Origin: Cytauxzoon felis
Taxonomy: Eukaryota; Apicomplexa; Aconoidasida; Piroplasmida; Theileriidae
Reading direction: 5' to 3'
DNA: 64,000 bases
Assembly: GCA_020283715.1 (NCBI GenBank)
Contig: JAIQCW010000066.1
Coordinates: 62,001-126,000 of the forward strand
Shown: positions 36,601 through 47,800 of the stretch, one piece after another
Layout: every line of letters begins with the position of its first letter
Numbering within the stretch: position 1 is the stretch's first letter
Position numbers and translations under genes: made by a program
Notes under the pieces: generated by a model
Told to the model about the DNA's origin: nothing
The model's database searches: none
The model's input: the letters and a program-made list of their open reading frames with translations, nothing else

Positions 36601-37642
36601 TATCTTGTAGCAATGAATCTTAATATATGTGGTGATAAATAATCTGTCCATGGTCTTAATTTTACAACTTTAGATCCAACACCAATCTTAGGACGTTTAT
36701 CATTTGGATTATCATCATCAACTAATTCATAATCATCAATAACTTTATCATCATTATCCATTATAAATTTAAATCTCTTAACATAAAATAGAAATAAATC
36801 ATCCAATTTCTTATTCCATTCATCATTATATGCATCACGTTCTGATGGATCCAAATTATTATACCCTTCTATATACCTCTTATTCCAATCATATAATACA
36901 CCAGGTAAATTATTATCTGATGGTACATAGTAATTCTTTAATATCTCCGGTATCATACGATTGCTATCATATTTAGGAAGTGGTTCAAAATGTTTTTTCT
37001 GATTTTTCAATCTATGATGATCTCTTATTGCGGATATTAACGTCTGACATATAACATCAATATCATTATATTCACCTAATTCAATTCCTTTATGCTTAGT
37101 ATTCTCAGGAATATTTTCACCTAAAATAACTACTCTATCATCATCCCTACTTCTAATAAATGGTGGTATATCACGATTAAAATTGCCCGTTAGATCGGAA
37201 TCAGCCGGGTTTGGATCAAAAAATAATGCTTTTAAATCCTCATCGGATACGTTCAATCTCGATAATGATAGGATTTCATCATAAAAATATTTCCTTGGTA
37301 ATCCCAACGCCTCAGAAATATCATCTTTATCCTCTATTCTCTTTATCAGATTTGAAATTGAATCATCTGATTCAATTTCATTATAGTTTAATGATAAGCT
37401 AAACTTCTAATATATGAGGACAAAAGTTATGGGAATATGATACTTACCGGTTTGTCTAGAGATATTAGACGATTAAAATATATGAATGATGGCGATGATG
37501 AGTAAAATGCCGATGATTTATTATATGTCTGATGTATGGTATAACAACTACCAAGTAATAGATGGTTTAATATGAAGAATATACCATACACATTCACTAC
37601 AAATCTCCATATTATAATAAAAGATAGTATATGCGATACCAT
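33695..37642 (-). CDS. Multi-S1-domain RNA-binding protein with signal/transit-like leader
   Basis: About eight exons. Exon 1 (37642-about 37445) starts with a hydrophobic signal-like segment (HILSFIIIWRFVV) followed by a Ser/Tyr/Lys-rich stretch, an arrangement seen in apicoplast-targeted proteins. Next comes a long acidic region (36387-37380), then at least three S1-type segments: GRVLKGTVYHVEDDKVIV, GDQLMFEIVELWPNN and LNEIFYVRVIQRYNRGILVQY...GWIPLSEL. A fourth, VGDIVKGKIVEYEKNYILID, is completed across the repeat-bearing intron by VNDVIGHLHVSNMGR in phase. It ends ...NESIPIKCIKNI. S1 domains bind RNA; a plastid ribosomal protein S1-like or RNA-processing role is inference. Its tail lies about 35 bp from a repeat unit next to the CDKAL1 3' end. 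Confidence 0.75.
34665..35180 (-). repeat. Modular element with 235-bp core in S1-gene intron
   Basis: CCACTAGCCGTGG and CCTGAGATCAGCTACGGG on the left, 235-bp core (about 34805-35045), then GATCTACGGGAGCTGG and CCTCCACGGCGAGTGG on the right. The host intron runs from about 35212 to 34613 and splits an S1 domain. Confidence 0.9.
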
Positions 37643-37973
37643 AAATTACTCATTTAAATCTACAGAGCTGTCCAAATTATTTATATTAGAATCTAATAGA
37701 ATCCTCAACGAGTATACAAGGATTCCAACATCACTGATATATTTACAAGTATTTTATAATTTTATATTAATTTAATATTAGTTTATAAAATATAATGATG
37801 ATTATAAAACATTAGATGAATAAATACATCACCACATCACTAAGCGTCTATCTAGGTGTATACATTTACATGACTAAACAATTAGATTATCATTAACTTC
37901 ATTAAATCATAAACTTCAGTACTAATATAGTCTATTTATCTATTGTATTATTATCTTCATGAAATCATCCACT

Positions 37974-38281
37974 TCAACTGGAGTAGCCTTTAAGACGATC
38001 GGCTGGATGTAACTTTTTCTTGTCTTTATTAGGGTATAATAAACATTCAGATACTAAACATCTTGCTTGACACTAGATGAATATGGATGAGATATAATAT
38101 AATTTCAACGTACCATATTTCTTGTAATGAAACTAAAAGTGCCTTCACGATGTCTCTCGTTACAACTATTTATACATCTCCTTTTATCTGAGCTACAACC
38201 GAATAAAAGACCATTGGCTGATGGAAATATAGCCAGTAAACCAAATATTACAGTTAGAAATATCCTTTTTAGTGATATCAT
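37974..38281 (-). CDS. Small secreted cysteine-rich protein, member A
   Basis: An 88-residue precursor: exon 1 38281-38114, exon 2 38072-37974, 41-nt intron (GTACGT...CTAG), phase 0. A strong signal peptide (RIFLTVIFGLLAIFPSANG) is followed by the pattern C-x7-C-x3-C with CINSCNERH, then immediately after the intron CQARC...C. Two paralogs with the same signal/intron/cysteine layout lie at 39269-39543 and 39751-40061. I do not recognise the family. Secretion and disulfide-stabilised fold are inferred. Confidence 0.75.
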
Positions 38282-38474
38282 ATTCACAACATTTGATTTG
38301 TGATATTTAATTATAATAAATATTTGATATCTATATCACAACACATCTATAAATAGAAATCATATCAAGCTGCTATATCTTTTTATATGAAGCCAAAAAT
38401 TCTATAGGCATTGCCAATCTAGATTTGGAAAATTCATATAAAATTTTCTACGCGTCCGAACAACACAGCAGCTG

Positions 38475-39065
38475 TGACGTAATTGAAGTCCAATCTACCC
38501 TCCTTTCCACTCGCCGTTCCACTTGAGGTCTTGCCGTCAGCTCCTCTATTTACTTCCCCCTCAAGTTCCCATAGATCACTTCCAGGTTCCACTTGAGGTT
38601 ACATCCTCACTACCTTCGCCACATATACCCCAGAATTATCGGGATAAAAAACACTATTTCCAATACATTTTAACAATCAATTGATGATTTATACATATCT
38701 ATAATATATACTCATATATCAATACAATTGAAGGATGAAGTATAGTTATATGAAGGTATTGATGTATTAATATAAATATTTATAATAATATATATACTAT
38801 ATAACTACTAACATGTTGTAAAGTTATTATAGTAACTATATTATACTTATAATAATACTAATTATATATACTTTAATAAAATTATTATAATATTATATTT
38901 CAGTTGTAAATGATTAAATGAGGTTAATTATAGAATAATAGTTATAATAAAATATCTTCGATGTCCCGAAGCTGATCTCAGGGAAGCGGAGGGGGAAATA
39001 AATAGAAGAGCTGTCTGCAAGACGGCCTATGGTGACTGTAACATCAGTTGGAACCTTATAGTTAG
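38475..39065. repeat. Intergenic modular element with AT-rich core (copy 2)
   Basis: Left arm at 38475-38630 (CCACTCGCCGTTCC, CTTGCCGTCAGC, TTCCCATAGATCAC), a TATCGGGATAAAAAACAC block, the AT-rich core (about 38640-38960), then a right arm with GATCTCAGGGAAGCGG and CTGTCTGCAAGACG. It separates members A and B of the secreted cysteine-rich family. Confidence 0.82.
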
Positions 39066-39268
39066 TCAGTGGTTTGCTCACTATGACGGTGATAATGGAT
39101 TGGATATAAGATATGTATGATGTAATTGACTACATTAATTTGATGTGTATTATATATGAATAATTTATTATAAGCGTCTATAACTTTTGGTCAATTTTGT
39201 GTCTCTATATCATTTTTGACTTCAATATCTTGCTGTAAGAACGATAGTTATGTGTGAACTATGATCTT

Positions 39269-39543
39269 TCATGGTACATAAACTGAGTTATCGGTCCTTT
39301 TGAATATGCATTGAGACACGTTACATCCTGCATGACACTAAAGGGTTGATATGTATTAAGTGAATATGACTATTTTAAACGTACTAATGATCTCAAGACA
39401 CCGATACCACCAGGGTGTTTACGATTACACTTTTCAATGCAGACCTGTTTATGCGGATGACATTTAAACAATGCTCCATTTACGGATGTAGATCCGTAGA
39501 TTAAAGATAATGTAAATGCTATAAAAATTTTAATGGCGTTCAT
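39269..39543 (-). CDS. Small secreted cysteine-rich protein, member B
   Basis: A 75-residue precursor: exon 1 39543-39385 and exon 2 39337-39269, split by a 47-nt intron (GTACGT...TTTAG) in phase 0. Signal peptide IFIAFTLSLIYGSTSVNGA is followed by C-x6-C-x3-C with CIEKCNRKHPGG, then CHAGC...C directly after the intron. Same architecture as member A. The conserved core is C-I-x-x-C-[NE]-x-[RK]-H. Function unknown. Confidence 0.75.
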
Positions 39544-39750
39544 CTTTATATTTAAATAATGAGTAGACTAAAATTATTATAAATTGACTATTTGAGTCAC
39601 CAACAGAGAATTTTTTTCCTGGAAATCACAGATCTCCTTTTTTTTCTGCGCTGATTTCTAAATTTCAGATCACTAGAAATTTAAAAATCATAGCAGCTGA
39701 TACAGATACTAATAGAATTTATTTATTTAACCCTTTAAATTTTAACCAAA

Positions 39751-40061
39751 ATGACGTCTTTACTCACATTTTTAAAATTTGTTCTCATAACTTTAACTTT
39801 GAAATTATCCTCAGTTTATTGTGATATCATATCATTTCAAACTGATTGCATCAAGCATTGTGAACTACGTCATCCAAGGAGAGGACCATCATATCCCGTT
39901 TCCGATAATCCTACACAGCAAAAGTACACGACAGATGACATATCATTCGCAGCCGTACGTTTTAACACATCTCATCTAATCTAATATTTCAGTGTAAACA
40001 AAGATGCAGACTTGCAGAAGTCATCAGACCTAAAAGAGAAACTGAAGCTTATACCATCTAA
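39751..40061 (+). CDS. Small secreted cysteine-rich protein, member C
   Basis: A 90-residue precursor: exon 1 39751-39954, exon 2 39993-40061, 38-nt intron (GTACGT...TTCAG), phase 0. Signal peptide FVLITLTLKLSSVYC precedes CIKHCELRHPRRG, and exon 2 starts CKQRC. Divergently arranged to member B, with a 207-bp shared upstream region that is AT-rich and repeat-free. It has lost the first and last cysteines of A and B and has a longer, more polar middle. Confidence 0.75.
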
Positions 40062-40109
40062 AGTTGAAGGAAAATAGTGAGTGATGAAGGATATGAGACT
40101 GAGGTGAAG

Positions 40110-40425
40110 TCTACTCCACTAGATGTCCAGTACTACCTTTCATTCCACTCGCCGTGGTGGCTTCTTCCAATTATCTCCCCGTAAACGGTAGAGCCACTCC
40201 CAGAGATCGTGACATCGTAGGGCATATTTAGATTATGTGGAAACTGGGGATAAAAAACACCACAAACTCGATAATTATCCCAACAATTCTACTGCTAAGG
40301 GCAAGACCTCAACCTGAACCCGTAGCTGATCTCAGGGAAGCGAAGGGGGGTATAAATAGAAGAGCTTACGGCAGGACTAAAAGAGTTGGATTGTACCTCA
40401 CGTGGAGTGTAATACCTAGAAGAAG
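40110..40425. repeat. Intergenic modular element
   Basis: CCACTCGCCGTGG, CCGTAAACGG, CCACTCCCAGAGATCGTG, a GGGGATAAAAAACACC...ATAATTATCCC block, TGATCTCAGGGAAGCG and CTTACGGCAGG. Confidence 0.83.
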
Positions 40426-40516
40426 AAGAAGTATAGAGTATAATATAGTACATTAAAATTAGATGTTTAATTTATTGCTGAATGTTTATGTGATGTTTAG
40501 ATTAATTCATGTCTCT

Positions 40517-40822
40517 CTAAGATGACATTTCTACAATGATGTTGGATACGTAATGTGCTCCTTGTATGAAATCATTTAATGATTTTCCTTTTATAAATTG
40601 CGATAAAATCCACCAGAAATCACATATTTGACCTGTACAATTTCCAGTACTTGAACCTCCAGTATTAGTATTACATGCTGCTTGAATATTATTACAACTC
40701 TTTCCACTCTTTACATTACCTTCACCCTGAAGACCCTTCAATTTCTCAGAAGCCTCTTTAATCATCGTCTTATATTTATCAGCCACTTTCTCAACGTTAC
40801 TCTTATTACCTTCACCTTCCAC
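40517..40822 (-). pseudogene. VESA1-like antigen gene fragment
   Basis: Minus-strand frame reads NVEKVADKYKTMIKEASEKL, then GLQGEGNVKSGKSC and AACNTNTGGSSTGNCTG, matching the start of the other two VESA genes (43288+ and 55086-). It then diverges into an unrelated tail (FWWILSQFIKGKSLNDF...) and stops. It lacks the Cys-rich middle, C-terminal block and any membrane segment. Its upstream side abuts a palindromic element (40805-41075) and the frame runs into the element arm. Likely a truncated or recombined fragment. Confidence 0.7.
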
Positions 40823-41080
40823 CTGAGGTCCAATCCTACTTCTCTTCCACTCGCCGTGGTGGCCTCTTCTATTTACCTCCCCCTCCAGCTCCCGTAGATC
40901 GCTTCCAGGTATTCCACTTGAGGTCCAATAACTATACTTCCGCCACGATCTCTGGGAGTGGCTTTACTCTTTAGAGATAGGTAAATAAAGGAGGCCACCA
41001 CGGCGAGTGGAAGAGAAGTAGGATTGGACCTCAAGTGGAGAGCTCCATGCAATGGGAAACAAGGTTGTAACCTCGAGTGG
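40805..41080. repeat. Modular element upstream of the VESA fragment
   Basis: CCACCTGAGGTCCAATCC, CCACTCGCCGTGG, CTCCCGTAGATCGC, CCACGATCTCTGGGAGTGG, CTCTTTAGAG, CCACCACGGCGAGTGG, CCATGCAATGG. Clear mirrored arms. Confidence 0.88.
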
Positions 41081-41248
41081 ACATGTGACTGATTAGTTTA
41101 AGAGTATATAAGATAATAAGTATATAAATAAAATAATTTCATGAATGTAAATTAAATGTTACATGTGTCATGTCACAAGGGTGATTGATGAGAAATGTGT
41201 ATTAATAGTGAAGGCCTAGTGATGAAAACATAGTGATAATAAATTACA

Positions 41249-42217
41249 TTAGAATCGATGAGAGAATGTATTTTTATCATATGTATTAATAGTATCAGTA
41301 AGTATAGAAGTATCTTTAGGTTTATTAAATGGTGAATCATATAAATTATTATTATTATTATTATTATATTTATTATTATTATAATTTGGACTATGATATG
41401 TATGATCATTATTATTTTTATAATCTAAATTAGGTATAGATTTACCAAGTCCATATATAATACCTTGATATTTTTGATCATCTAATTTATTTTCAAAATA
41501 TCTTTGCATTAATTTAAAAAATGTTTTACATGTAACAAGACTATCACTACCAGCTTGATGTTGTGGTCCTATTCTTTTAACATCTAAATGATCAGCTAAT
41601 TTTTGTAATGATAATCTACCAGATAAATTAACAGATTTTTCATCAAGTAAAAATTTAATATCATATAATGATGGAAAGAAATCATGTATTAATTCAAAAA
41701 ATTTTGATTGATTATTAGGTAAATTAGTACATGTTAATACTTTTAATAAATATGCAAAATCATATGAACCATGAAATGATATCCAAATTATATCTTCATT
41801 CATAACAAGACCAGATGACATTATTAATTCACCAAAATGTTCTAAATCTATACCACGTTTTTGATGTCCATCAAAATCTATACCAGAATCTTTTAATAAA
41901 TCTATAGAATCTTGTGCATACATATCATGTTTTATATCAAATTTAAAATTAAATTGCCATGTTGATATATTATTTGGACATGTACCAGATGAATCAGAAA
42001 ATGTTAAACCTAATTGTATTATTTTTAATAAATCTACATTACATTTTACAGTTTGATAATTATAATCTTCTAAATAACTTGTTGGCCTTACTACTATACC
42101 TGGAAATTCTGTATCTATAGATACATATGGATATAATTCTAATACATCTCTTATCTTCTCAAATGCATCTTCTAAGTTATCTGACCAGACGTCCACTATT
42201 TGTTGTTCTTCATCCAT
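41249..42217 (-). CDS. CAF1/POP2-type CCR4-NOT deadenylase
   Basis: A single-exon 322-residue DEDD nuclease. Catalytic motifs: SIDTEFPGIV (Asp and Glu, about residue 35), ISFHGSYDFAYLLK (Asp, about 150) and QHQAGSDSLVTCKTF (His and Asp, about 220). The spacing and FPG, LPN, FPSLYDIKFL and LQKLADHL motifs are those of CNOT7/CAF1. It removes poly(A) tails from mRNA as the CCR4-NOT catalytic subunit. The C-terminus has an Asn-rich low-complexity tail. Intronless and free of repeats. Confidence 0.93.
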   Translation of the reverse strand: MDEEQQIVDVWSDNLEDAFEKIRDVLELYPYVSIDTEFPGIVVRPTSYLEDYNYQTVKCNVDLLKIIQLGLTFSDSSGTCPNNISTWQFNFKFDIKHDMYAQDSIDLLKDSGIDFDGHQKRGIDLEHFGELIMSSGLVMNEDIIWISFHGSYDFAYLLKVLTCTNLPNNQSKFFELIHDFFPSLYDIKFLLDEKSVNLSGRLSLQKLADHLDVKRIGPQHQAGSDSLVTCKTFFKLMQRYFENKLDDQKYQGIIYGLGKSIPNLDYKNNNDHTYHSPNYNNNKYNNNNNNNLYDSPFNKPKDTSILTDTINTYDKNTFSHRF

Positions 42218-42648
42218 GTAGTTTCTTATCTACTTTTCTATATCTCCATAAACATCATATAATATACATCTAATCCTTTACTTTTCTTTTTTTTATACTC
42301 AACCTAATCCTTTACAAATCTCATCTAATACTCTCCTCCTTTTTTTCACATTCAATTTACATATATATCCATCTATCATCTATACATCTACAATCTTTTA
42401 CCTTTTAAACTATGCATTTATAACATTATCTACAAGACAATGGGGTGATCAAACCAACCTCCATTACAATCTTATACCTCTCATCATTATCACTTTATCA
42501 TCAACTTCCATAGCCCATTCACTAACCATCATTATAAAAAATCTTGCACCTCCATTCTCTAACTCCTACTCCACTTTATTCATTCTTTAATCATAACAAC
42601 ACCCACACCCACTAACATATATTATCTTCAAAATTATCTTCTATTCAT
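42218..42648. other. AT-rich divergent intergenic region
   Basis: Between CAF1 (minus) and the small plus-strand gene. The right part is unusually pyrimidine/C-rich on the + strand. No reading frame, RNA gene or repeat module seen. Confidence 0.45.
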
Positions 42649-43038
42649 ATGATTCGTATCACTAAACATAAATTAAATTTATTAAATAAACCTAATCTCA
42701 AAGAATGCCTAGCAAAATTCTATAAATTAGTCAATACTCAACAAAGGTCATGCGAGTCGTACTATACAGGATGGCCACCAAAAAATAGGATAGAAATCGA
42801 TGCAAATGTAGGTTTATTATAATTATATTATTAATATTTTATCTAGTTTAAGCCCTTGAATAGGAAGTTGTTCATTTTCAATCGTCAGCTTAAAGATGGC
42901 ATCACAGTAGAACCCACCCTTGTCTTTTGCTGCGATGATAAACCAATGCTCATGTTAAATAAAACAGAATTTCAATCACTCGTCAATAAATTACCATGGA
43001 TCAAGGAACAGTTAAGTGAATTCTACAAGAAATTATAA
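42649..43038 (+). CDS. Hypothetical protein, two exons
   Basis: Exons 42649-42807 and 42847-43038, joined by a 39-nt intron (GTAGGT...TCTAG) in phase 0, give 116 residues. A basic N-terminus (MIRITKHKLNLL) could be a mitochondrial presequence. The body has YYTGWPPKNRIEIDA and PTLVFCCDDKPML and an amphipathic C-terminus. The compact, basic character resembles small mitochondrial ribosomal or respiratory-assembly proteins, but I cannot name a family. Confidence 0.6.
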
Positions 43039-43124
43039 AAATATCGCAACGCTACTCTCAGAATAGTGCTCTATTCAGACATCAATATAATTCTCACAAC
43101 TATATATCTACATACTTCACTTCC

Positions 43125-43280
43125 TCCACCTGAAGTCCAATACTACTGTTCATTCCACTCGCTGTGGAGGCTTCTCCACCATAAGTCCATCCTTGTCTCC
43201 ATCTTGCAGACAGCTTCTTCTAATTACTTCTCCCTCCGCTTCCCGTAGATCGCTTCTGGGTTTTCCACTTGAGGTTACGT
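43125..43280. repeat. Modular half-element upstream of VESA gene
   Basis: CCACCTGAAGTCCAATAC, CCACTCGCTGTGG, CTTGCAGACAGC, TTCCCGTAGATCGC and CCACTTGAGGTTAC. It ends where the VESA reading frame opens. Confidence 0.85.
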
Positions 43281-43287
43281 AGTCCAG

Positions 43288-44517
43288 TTGTTAATCACTT
43301 TGTTATCCAATTGCTTGAGGTTTATCGATGAGAAAGTAGATGATAAGTGTCCATTAGCTACGGATATTAATTATACATGTAGAAAAATTAGGTATCCCAT
43401 CGAATCAGGATGTAATAAGAGTAAGGTTACTGAGTTGGCTGGTAAATATAAGACGATGATTGAAAAGGCTGCGGAATTGAATAAACTTCAGGATCAAAAT
43501 AACGTAAAGAGTGCAGAGAGTTGTGGTAACACTAACACAGCATGTACTACAACTACTGAATGTTCAACTACCGAAACTTGTCAAGGTAAACCATGTAATT
43601 GCCCTGATCAGACTTGTGCTTGTGGAAATACATCCGCTACAACTGACAGTGTCTTTAAGAAATTATGCGAAATGATGTGTTGCAATCAAGAGAGTGGAAG
43701 TAACGGATGTAAATGTGGTGGTGGGAATTGTAATTCTATATCCACATTTTGTAAGGAAGTAGACAAATTTATGACATTAGTGAATAGTGTTATTAAACAA
43801 AATGGAGCACCTGCACAAGAATCTACACCTACTCCATGTAACTGTACTAAGGGTAATTGTGAATCCTGTAAAACCCGTCGCTTCATTAGACTCATTGAGG
43901 AGTATACGAGGCAGTTGAATGGGAATAAAAAATGTGAATGTAAGGATATGTTTGATAACATTTTTGGTAGCATGTCGTTTTGGGTAAAGATGCCACTTGT
44001 TTTGTTTGGTTGGGATTTGGCCTGTAAATGTTGTAAATATAACTACGAAGATTGTTTGAAAGATGGATATAAGTGCGGTATAAGTCATGTAATGAGGTAT
44101 ATCTTCTGTTGTAAGGAGTGTAATTGCGTCGGTGTGCCTGAAGTGAAGCCCAAAAAGAAGAGGAGTGCGGAAACTAACAGTGAGAATGCTGATGAGAAAG
44201 ATCATACGGCTGATATAACAGACAACGATAAATTATGTAAATGCTTAGTGAAAGTATTTAAAGAAGTGGCGAGCAAGTTAAAGATATGTGAGGGTCAGAA
44301 TCAGAAATGTCCTTGTTCTTGCGCTTCCGATTCCGATTCCGATTCCTGCAGTTGTTTGAAGGAGTGTTGTAATTCCACTAATTGTAAATGTCCTTGTAGG
44401 AATGAAGGTTCTTCTACTTCTATCACTTTACCTCTCCACACATCACACACTACACACCATCATTCACGTATCACTGTAATTCACTTTAATATCTCACACT
44501 CTCATAGTGTTAAATAA
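43288..44517 (+). CDS. VESA1-like variant erythrocyte surface antigen (partial architecture)
   Basis: A 409-residue open frame with the cysteine-rich repertoire of VESA1: KYKTMIEKAAELNKL, NTNTACTTTTECSTTETC, MMCCNQESG, SISTFCKEVDKFM, a TRRFIRLIEEYTRQL helix, CKCCKYNYEDCLKDGYKCG, ECNCVGVPE and SENADEK. The listed start is not convincing (no good ATG or signal peptide), so 5' exon(s) are missing or spliced. The C-terminal membrane segment expected of surface VESA1 is absent; instead a Ser/Asp run and His-rich tail end at 44517. It is bounded by palindromic half-elements at 43125-43280 and 44620-44770. VESA1 proteins mediate cytoadhesion and antigenic variation in Babesia bovis. This copy may be a donor segment rather than an expressed gene. 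Confidence 0.75.
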   Translation: MLITLLSNCLRFIDEKVDDKCPLATDINYTCRKIRYPIESGCNKSKVTELAGKYKTMIEKAAELNKLQDQNNVKSAESCGNTNTACTTTTECSTTETCQGKPCNCPDQTCACGNTSATTDSVFKKLCEMMCCNQESGSNGCKCGGGNCNSISTFCKEVDKFMTLVNSVIKQNGAPAQESTPTPCNCTKGNCESCKTRRFIRLIEEYTRQLNGNKKCECKDMFDNIFGSMSFWVKMPLVLFGWDLACKCCKYNYEDCLKDGYKCGISHVMRYIFCCKECNCVGVPEVKPKKKRSAETNSENADEKDHTADITDNDKLCKCLVKVFKEVASKLKICEGQNQKCPCSCASDSDSDSCSCLKECCNSTNCKCPCRNEGSSTSITLPLHTSHTTHHHSRITVIHFNISHSHSVK

Positions 44518-44619
44518 AAAATTTCCAACATTCCATAGTCCTCCAATACACATTTGCCCACAAAACTAATTGTATCTATAAATTATCCACATAATAACTC
44601 ATAAGTTGTACACTTCTAC

Positions 44620-44770
44620 TCTTCCACCTGAGGTCCAATCATTACCTTCTCACCGCCACGATCTCTGGGAGTGGCTCTACTCTTTAGAGGGAGGTAATTG
44701 GAAGAGTTGTCTGCAAGATGAAGAGAGGTGGGAAACAATTGAGTAGGACTGGGCCTCGAGTGGACGTTTA
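44620..44770. repeat. Modular half-element downstream of VESA gene
   Basis: CCACCTGAGGTCCAATC, GCCACGATCTCTGGGAGTGGC, CTCTTTAGAGGG, TTGTCTGCAAGATG, GGCCTCGAGTGG. Confidence 0.85.
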
Positions 44771-44831
44771 AGTTATATATTGTATTGTATGAATGAATAA
44801 AATATAATATGAATTGATGAAATGAGATTGA

Positions 44832-47800
44832 TTATCCTTCATCGAATCTGCCATCGAATCCGCAGAATCCTGTTAGTAAAAAGACGGGGAAGTAGATTTT
44901 ATCTTCAATTTTGGAGCACCAATTCCATGCTGATGTTAATCGACCATCTATACAGCTACCAGCATCATTAAAATTATCTGCACCACTACCATCAAACGCA
45001 TGTCTAAAAAAATCCGTTAATATTATCATCTTCAAATTTTTCGGTCCACCAAATTGTGCATCTATATATTGCTTCATCGATGCAGTAGATTTATATAACT
45101 CGGGTATCTTATCAATACAAGTGACAATAGGGCTCAATATACGAGGTATCTATATATGAAAATAATTAAAAAGAATATAGAAAATAAGATTTAGTCTAGT
45201 CCATATGAAGTCCAATCCTACTCTCTTCGTCTTGCAGACAGCTTCTCTATTTACTTCTCCCTCCGCTTCCCTGAGATCAGCTACGGGTTTATCGCCACGA
45301 TCTCTGGGAGTGGCTTTACTCTTTAGAGATATGTAAATGGAAGAGCTCTCTGCAAGAGGAAGGTAAGGTTGTAACCTCAGGTGGAATAGATAACAATTTA
45401 TGAGATTCCTTCGTACATACTTGTGTGTATTTATCGATGAACATGAAGGCGTTGGGTACATTATGATCACCAAGATGGATAGAATTTGATCCGATCCAGG
45501 TACCTACTGATTGTTGTACTCTTCTTAATATTTTTCTCATTCCATTAAGTACATTTGGGCATTCTTGTACACGATTAAGACCTTGTCCTGTATTTCTTAA
45601 TCTATATGGATTATTAGAATCTAATAAATCACATTCAGAAAAATGCCATAATGCAAACATTTCATGTGCAATTTCACGCCATAATGATAATGTCTGTAAC
45701 ACATAAGTAAATTGTCGAGAATGATTATGACTTAAACGAGAACCCTCATAACCAACATTAATCGATAAATTATATTTCGGATTTGAATCAATAGGATTAA
45801 AATTATCACGCAAATACTCAATCATCTTATCACAAGGTCTACGAAATGCACGCAAATGAGCATGATGATCCGACATCGAATATATACAATTCTGAACCTC
45901 ATCCACCGTCATCTCGTTGTCATTCATTACATCACCAGACAGAGTCTGAAATCCACGAGTCAAAAATGAAAAACCTATAAAAGTTTTATATACATATCGA
46001 ATGAATACTTCCACCTCCACCTGAGGTCCAATCGACATCTTCTCCGCATTTCCTTCGTCTTGCAGACAGCTCTCCACTTGAGGTCCATCTTTTCCATTGC
46101 ATGGAGCTTCCTCTATTTATCTCCCCTTCCAGCTCCCGTAGATCGCTTCCAGGTTCCACTTGAGGTTATAAACCTAATCTCATCGAGATACATCTAAAGT
46201 GACGAAATTCACAAAAGTAGGATATTTCAATGAATATAAATTAGAATGAAGTGAGGATGATAGTATTATATGAAGCAATACTGTCCCTCTTCAATGAAGT
46301 ATTGACATCAGAAATATATCCAATAGAAATTGCACAATCTTCAGTAGTTTCCCAAGAAATTCAGGATTTCCTCAAATTTTGGGGGTAAAAATGAAACTAG
46401 TGAAATTAGTGATTGGACCTCAGGTGGAGACCTCAAGTGGAACCCGTAGCTGATCTCAGGGAAGCGGAGGGGGAAGTAAATAGATGAAGCCTCCACGGCG
46501 AGTGGAAGAAGAGTGTGGATGTAACCTCAGGTGGAGCAGCTATATGTTTCTTCATCAATGAACATACCAATGATGCCACTATTTGGTCTTTTTACAGCGT
46601 ATTTATTGGTTAGATATTTGATGGCGTTTTCTTTGAGTGTGATATCATGTTGTATTTGTGATCTAGTTTTTCCTTCGGGTGATATTTCTAGAATATGTAA
46701 TGATGATGTATTGATTATAAAATACCCATTGTAGCGATTGGTAATTTAGGATCGAATAATAATGCAAGTCCATTTTTTTTAGTAGATAAGAAATTATATA
46801 CAGTATTAACTGGTGCTACACAATCGAAATTTAATAATTCTTGTATATCAGGCTTTCTTGAATCCATTAAAAAGTATATTAATTTACCATAAGAATTACG
46901 CATACGATCAGGATTTAAAATTTTATAACGTCTACCAATTTCAAATATATTACGAAAAAATTCAGAATTTGTATGATAATCACGATCTTTAACCAAACGT
47001 TGACCAGCTTCATAATTATGTGCAATAGCTAAACCACTTAATATAGCTGATACCTCTTTTATTTCACGTAATATTATACGTGATTTACTACTTTCATGTA
47101 TAATATCAACTTTATCTGTATATTCACTAACATGAAATGTACTATCCAATAAACGCATCAATTTACGCTCCTCATATGTTAATCTTATAGGTGTATACTT
47201 TGCTACATGCTTATAATATTCACAATCAGCAGCACGCTCCTTTAAATCAACATTCACTACTTCACCATCATCCACTTTAGGCTGATCATCCAATAAACTA
47301 ATACCTGTCGCCACATCAGTCGACATCTCCGGATCAAGAACCTATATAATATAAATAACCAAACTATAAAATAAACAAGATATACTCCAGCCGAGGTTAC
47401 AACCAGTGTTCCACTCGCCTCCACCTTTCCTTCGTCTTACAGACAACTCTTCCAATTACCTCCCTCTAAAGAGTAGAGCCACTCCCAGAGATCGTGGCGG
47501 TGAGAAGGTAATGATTGGACCTCAAGTGGACTACCCGAAAGTGATCTACGGGAACTTGAGGGGGAAGTAAATAGAGAAGCTGACGGCAGGAATGTAACCT
47601 CAGGTGGAGAGCTGTCTGCAAGACGAAGGAAAGGTGGATTGTAACCTCAGGTGGAGCTGCAAGAGGAAAGGTGATGACGAGTTTTACTGTGCATCCACCT
47701 TTTTAAATTATTATGAATTTAACTTACATGTTTGGAGTAAACTTCGGGTACATTGGTCTTGAGAATGTCTAGGATATTACATTTAGTTGAGATATTATTG

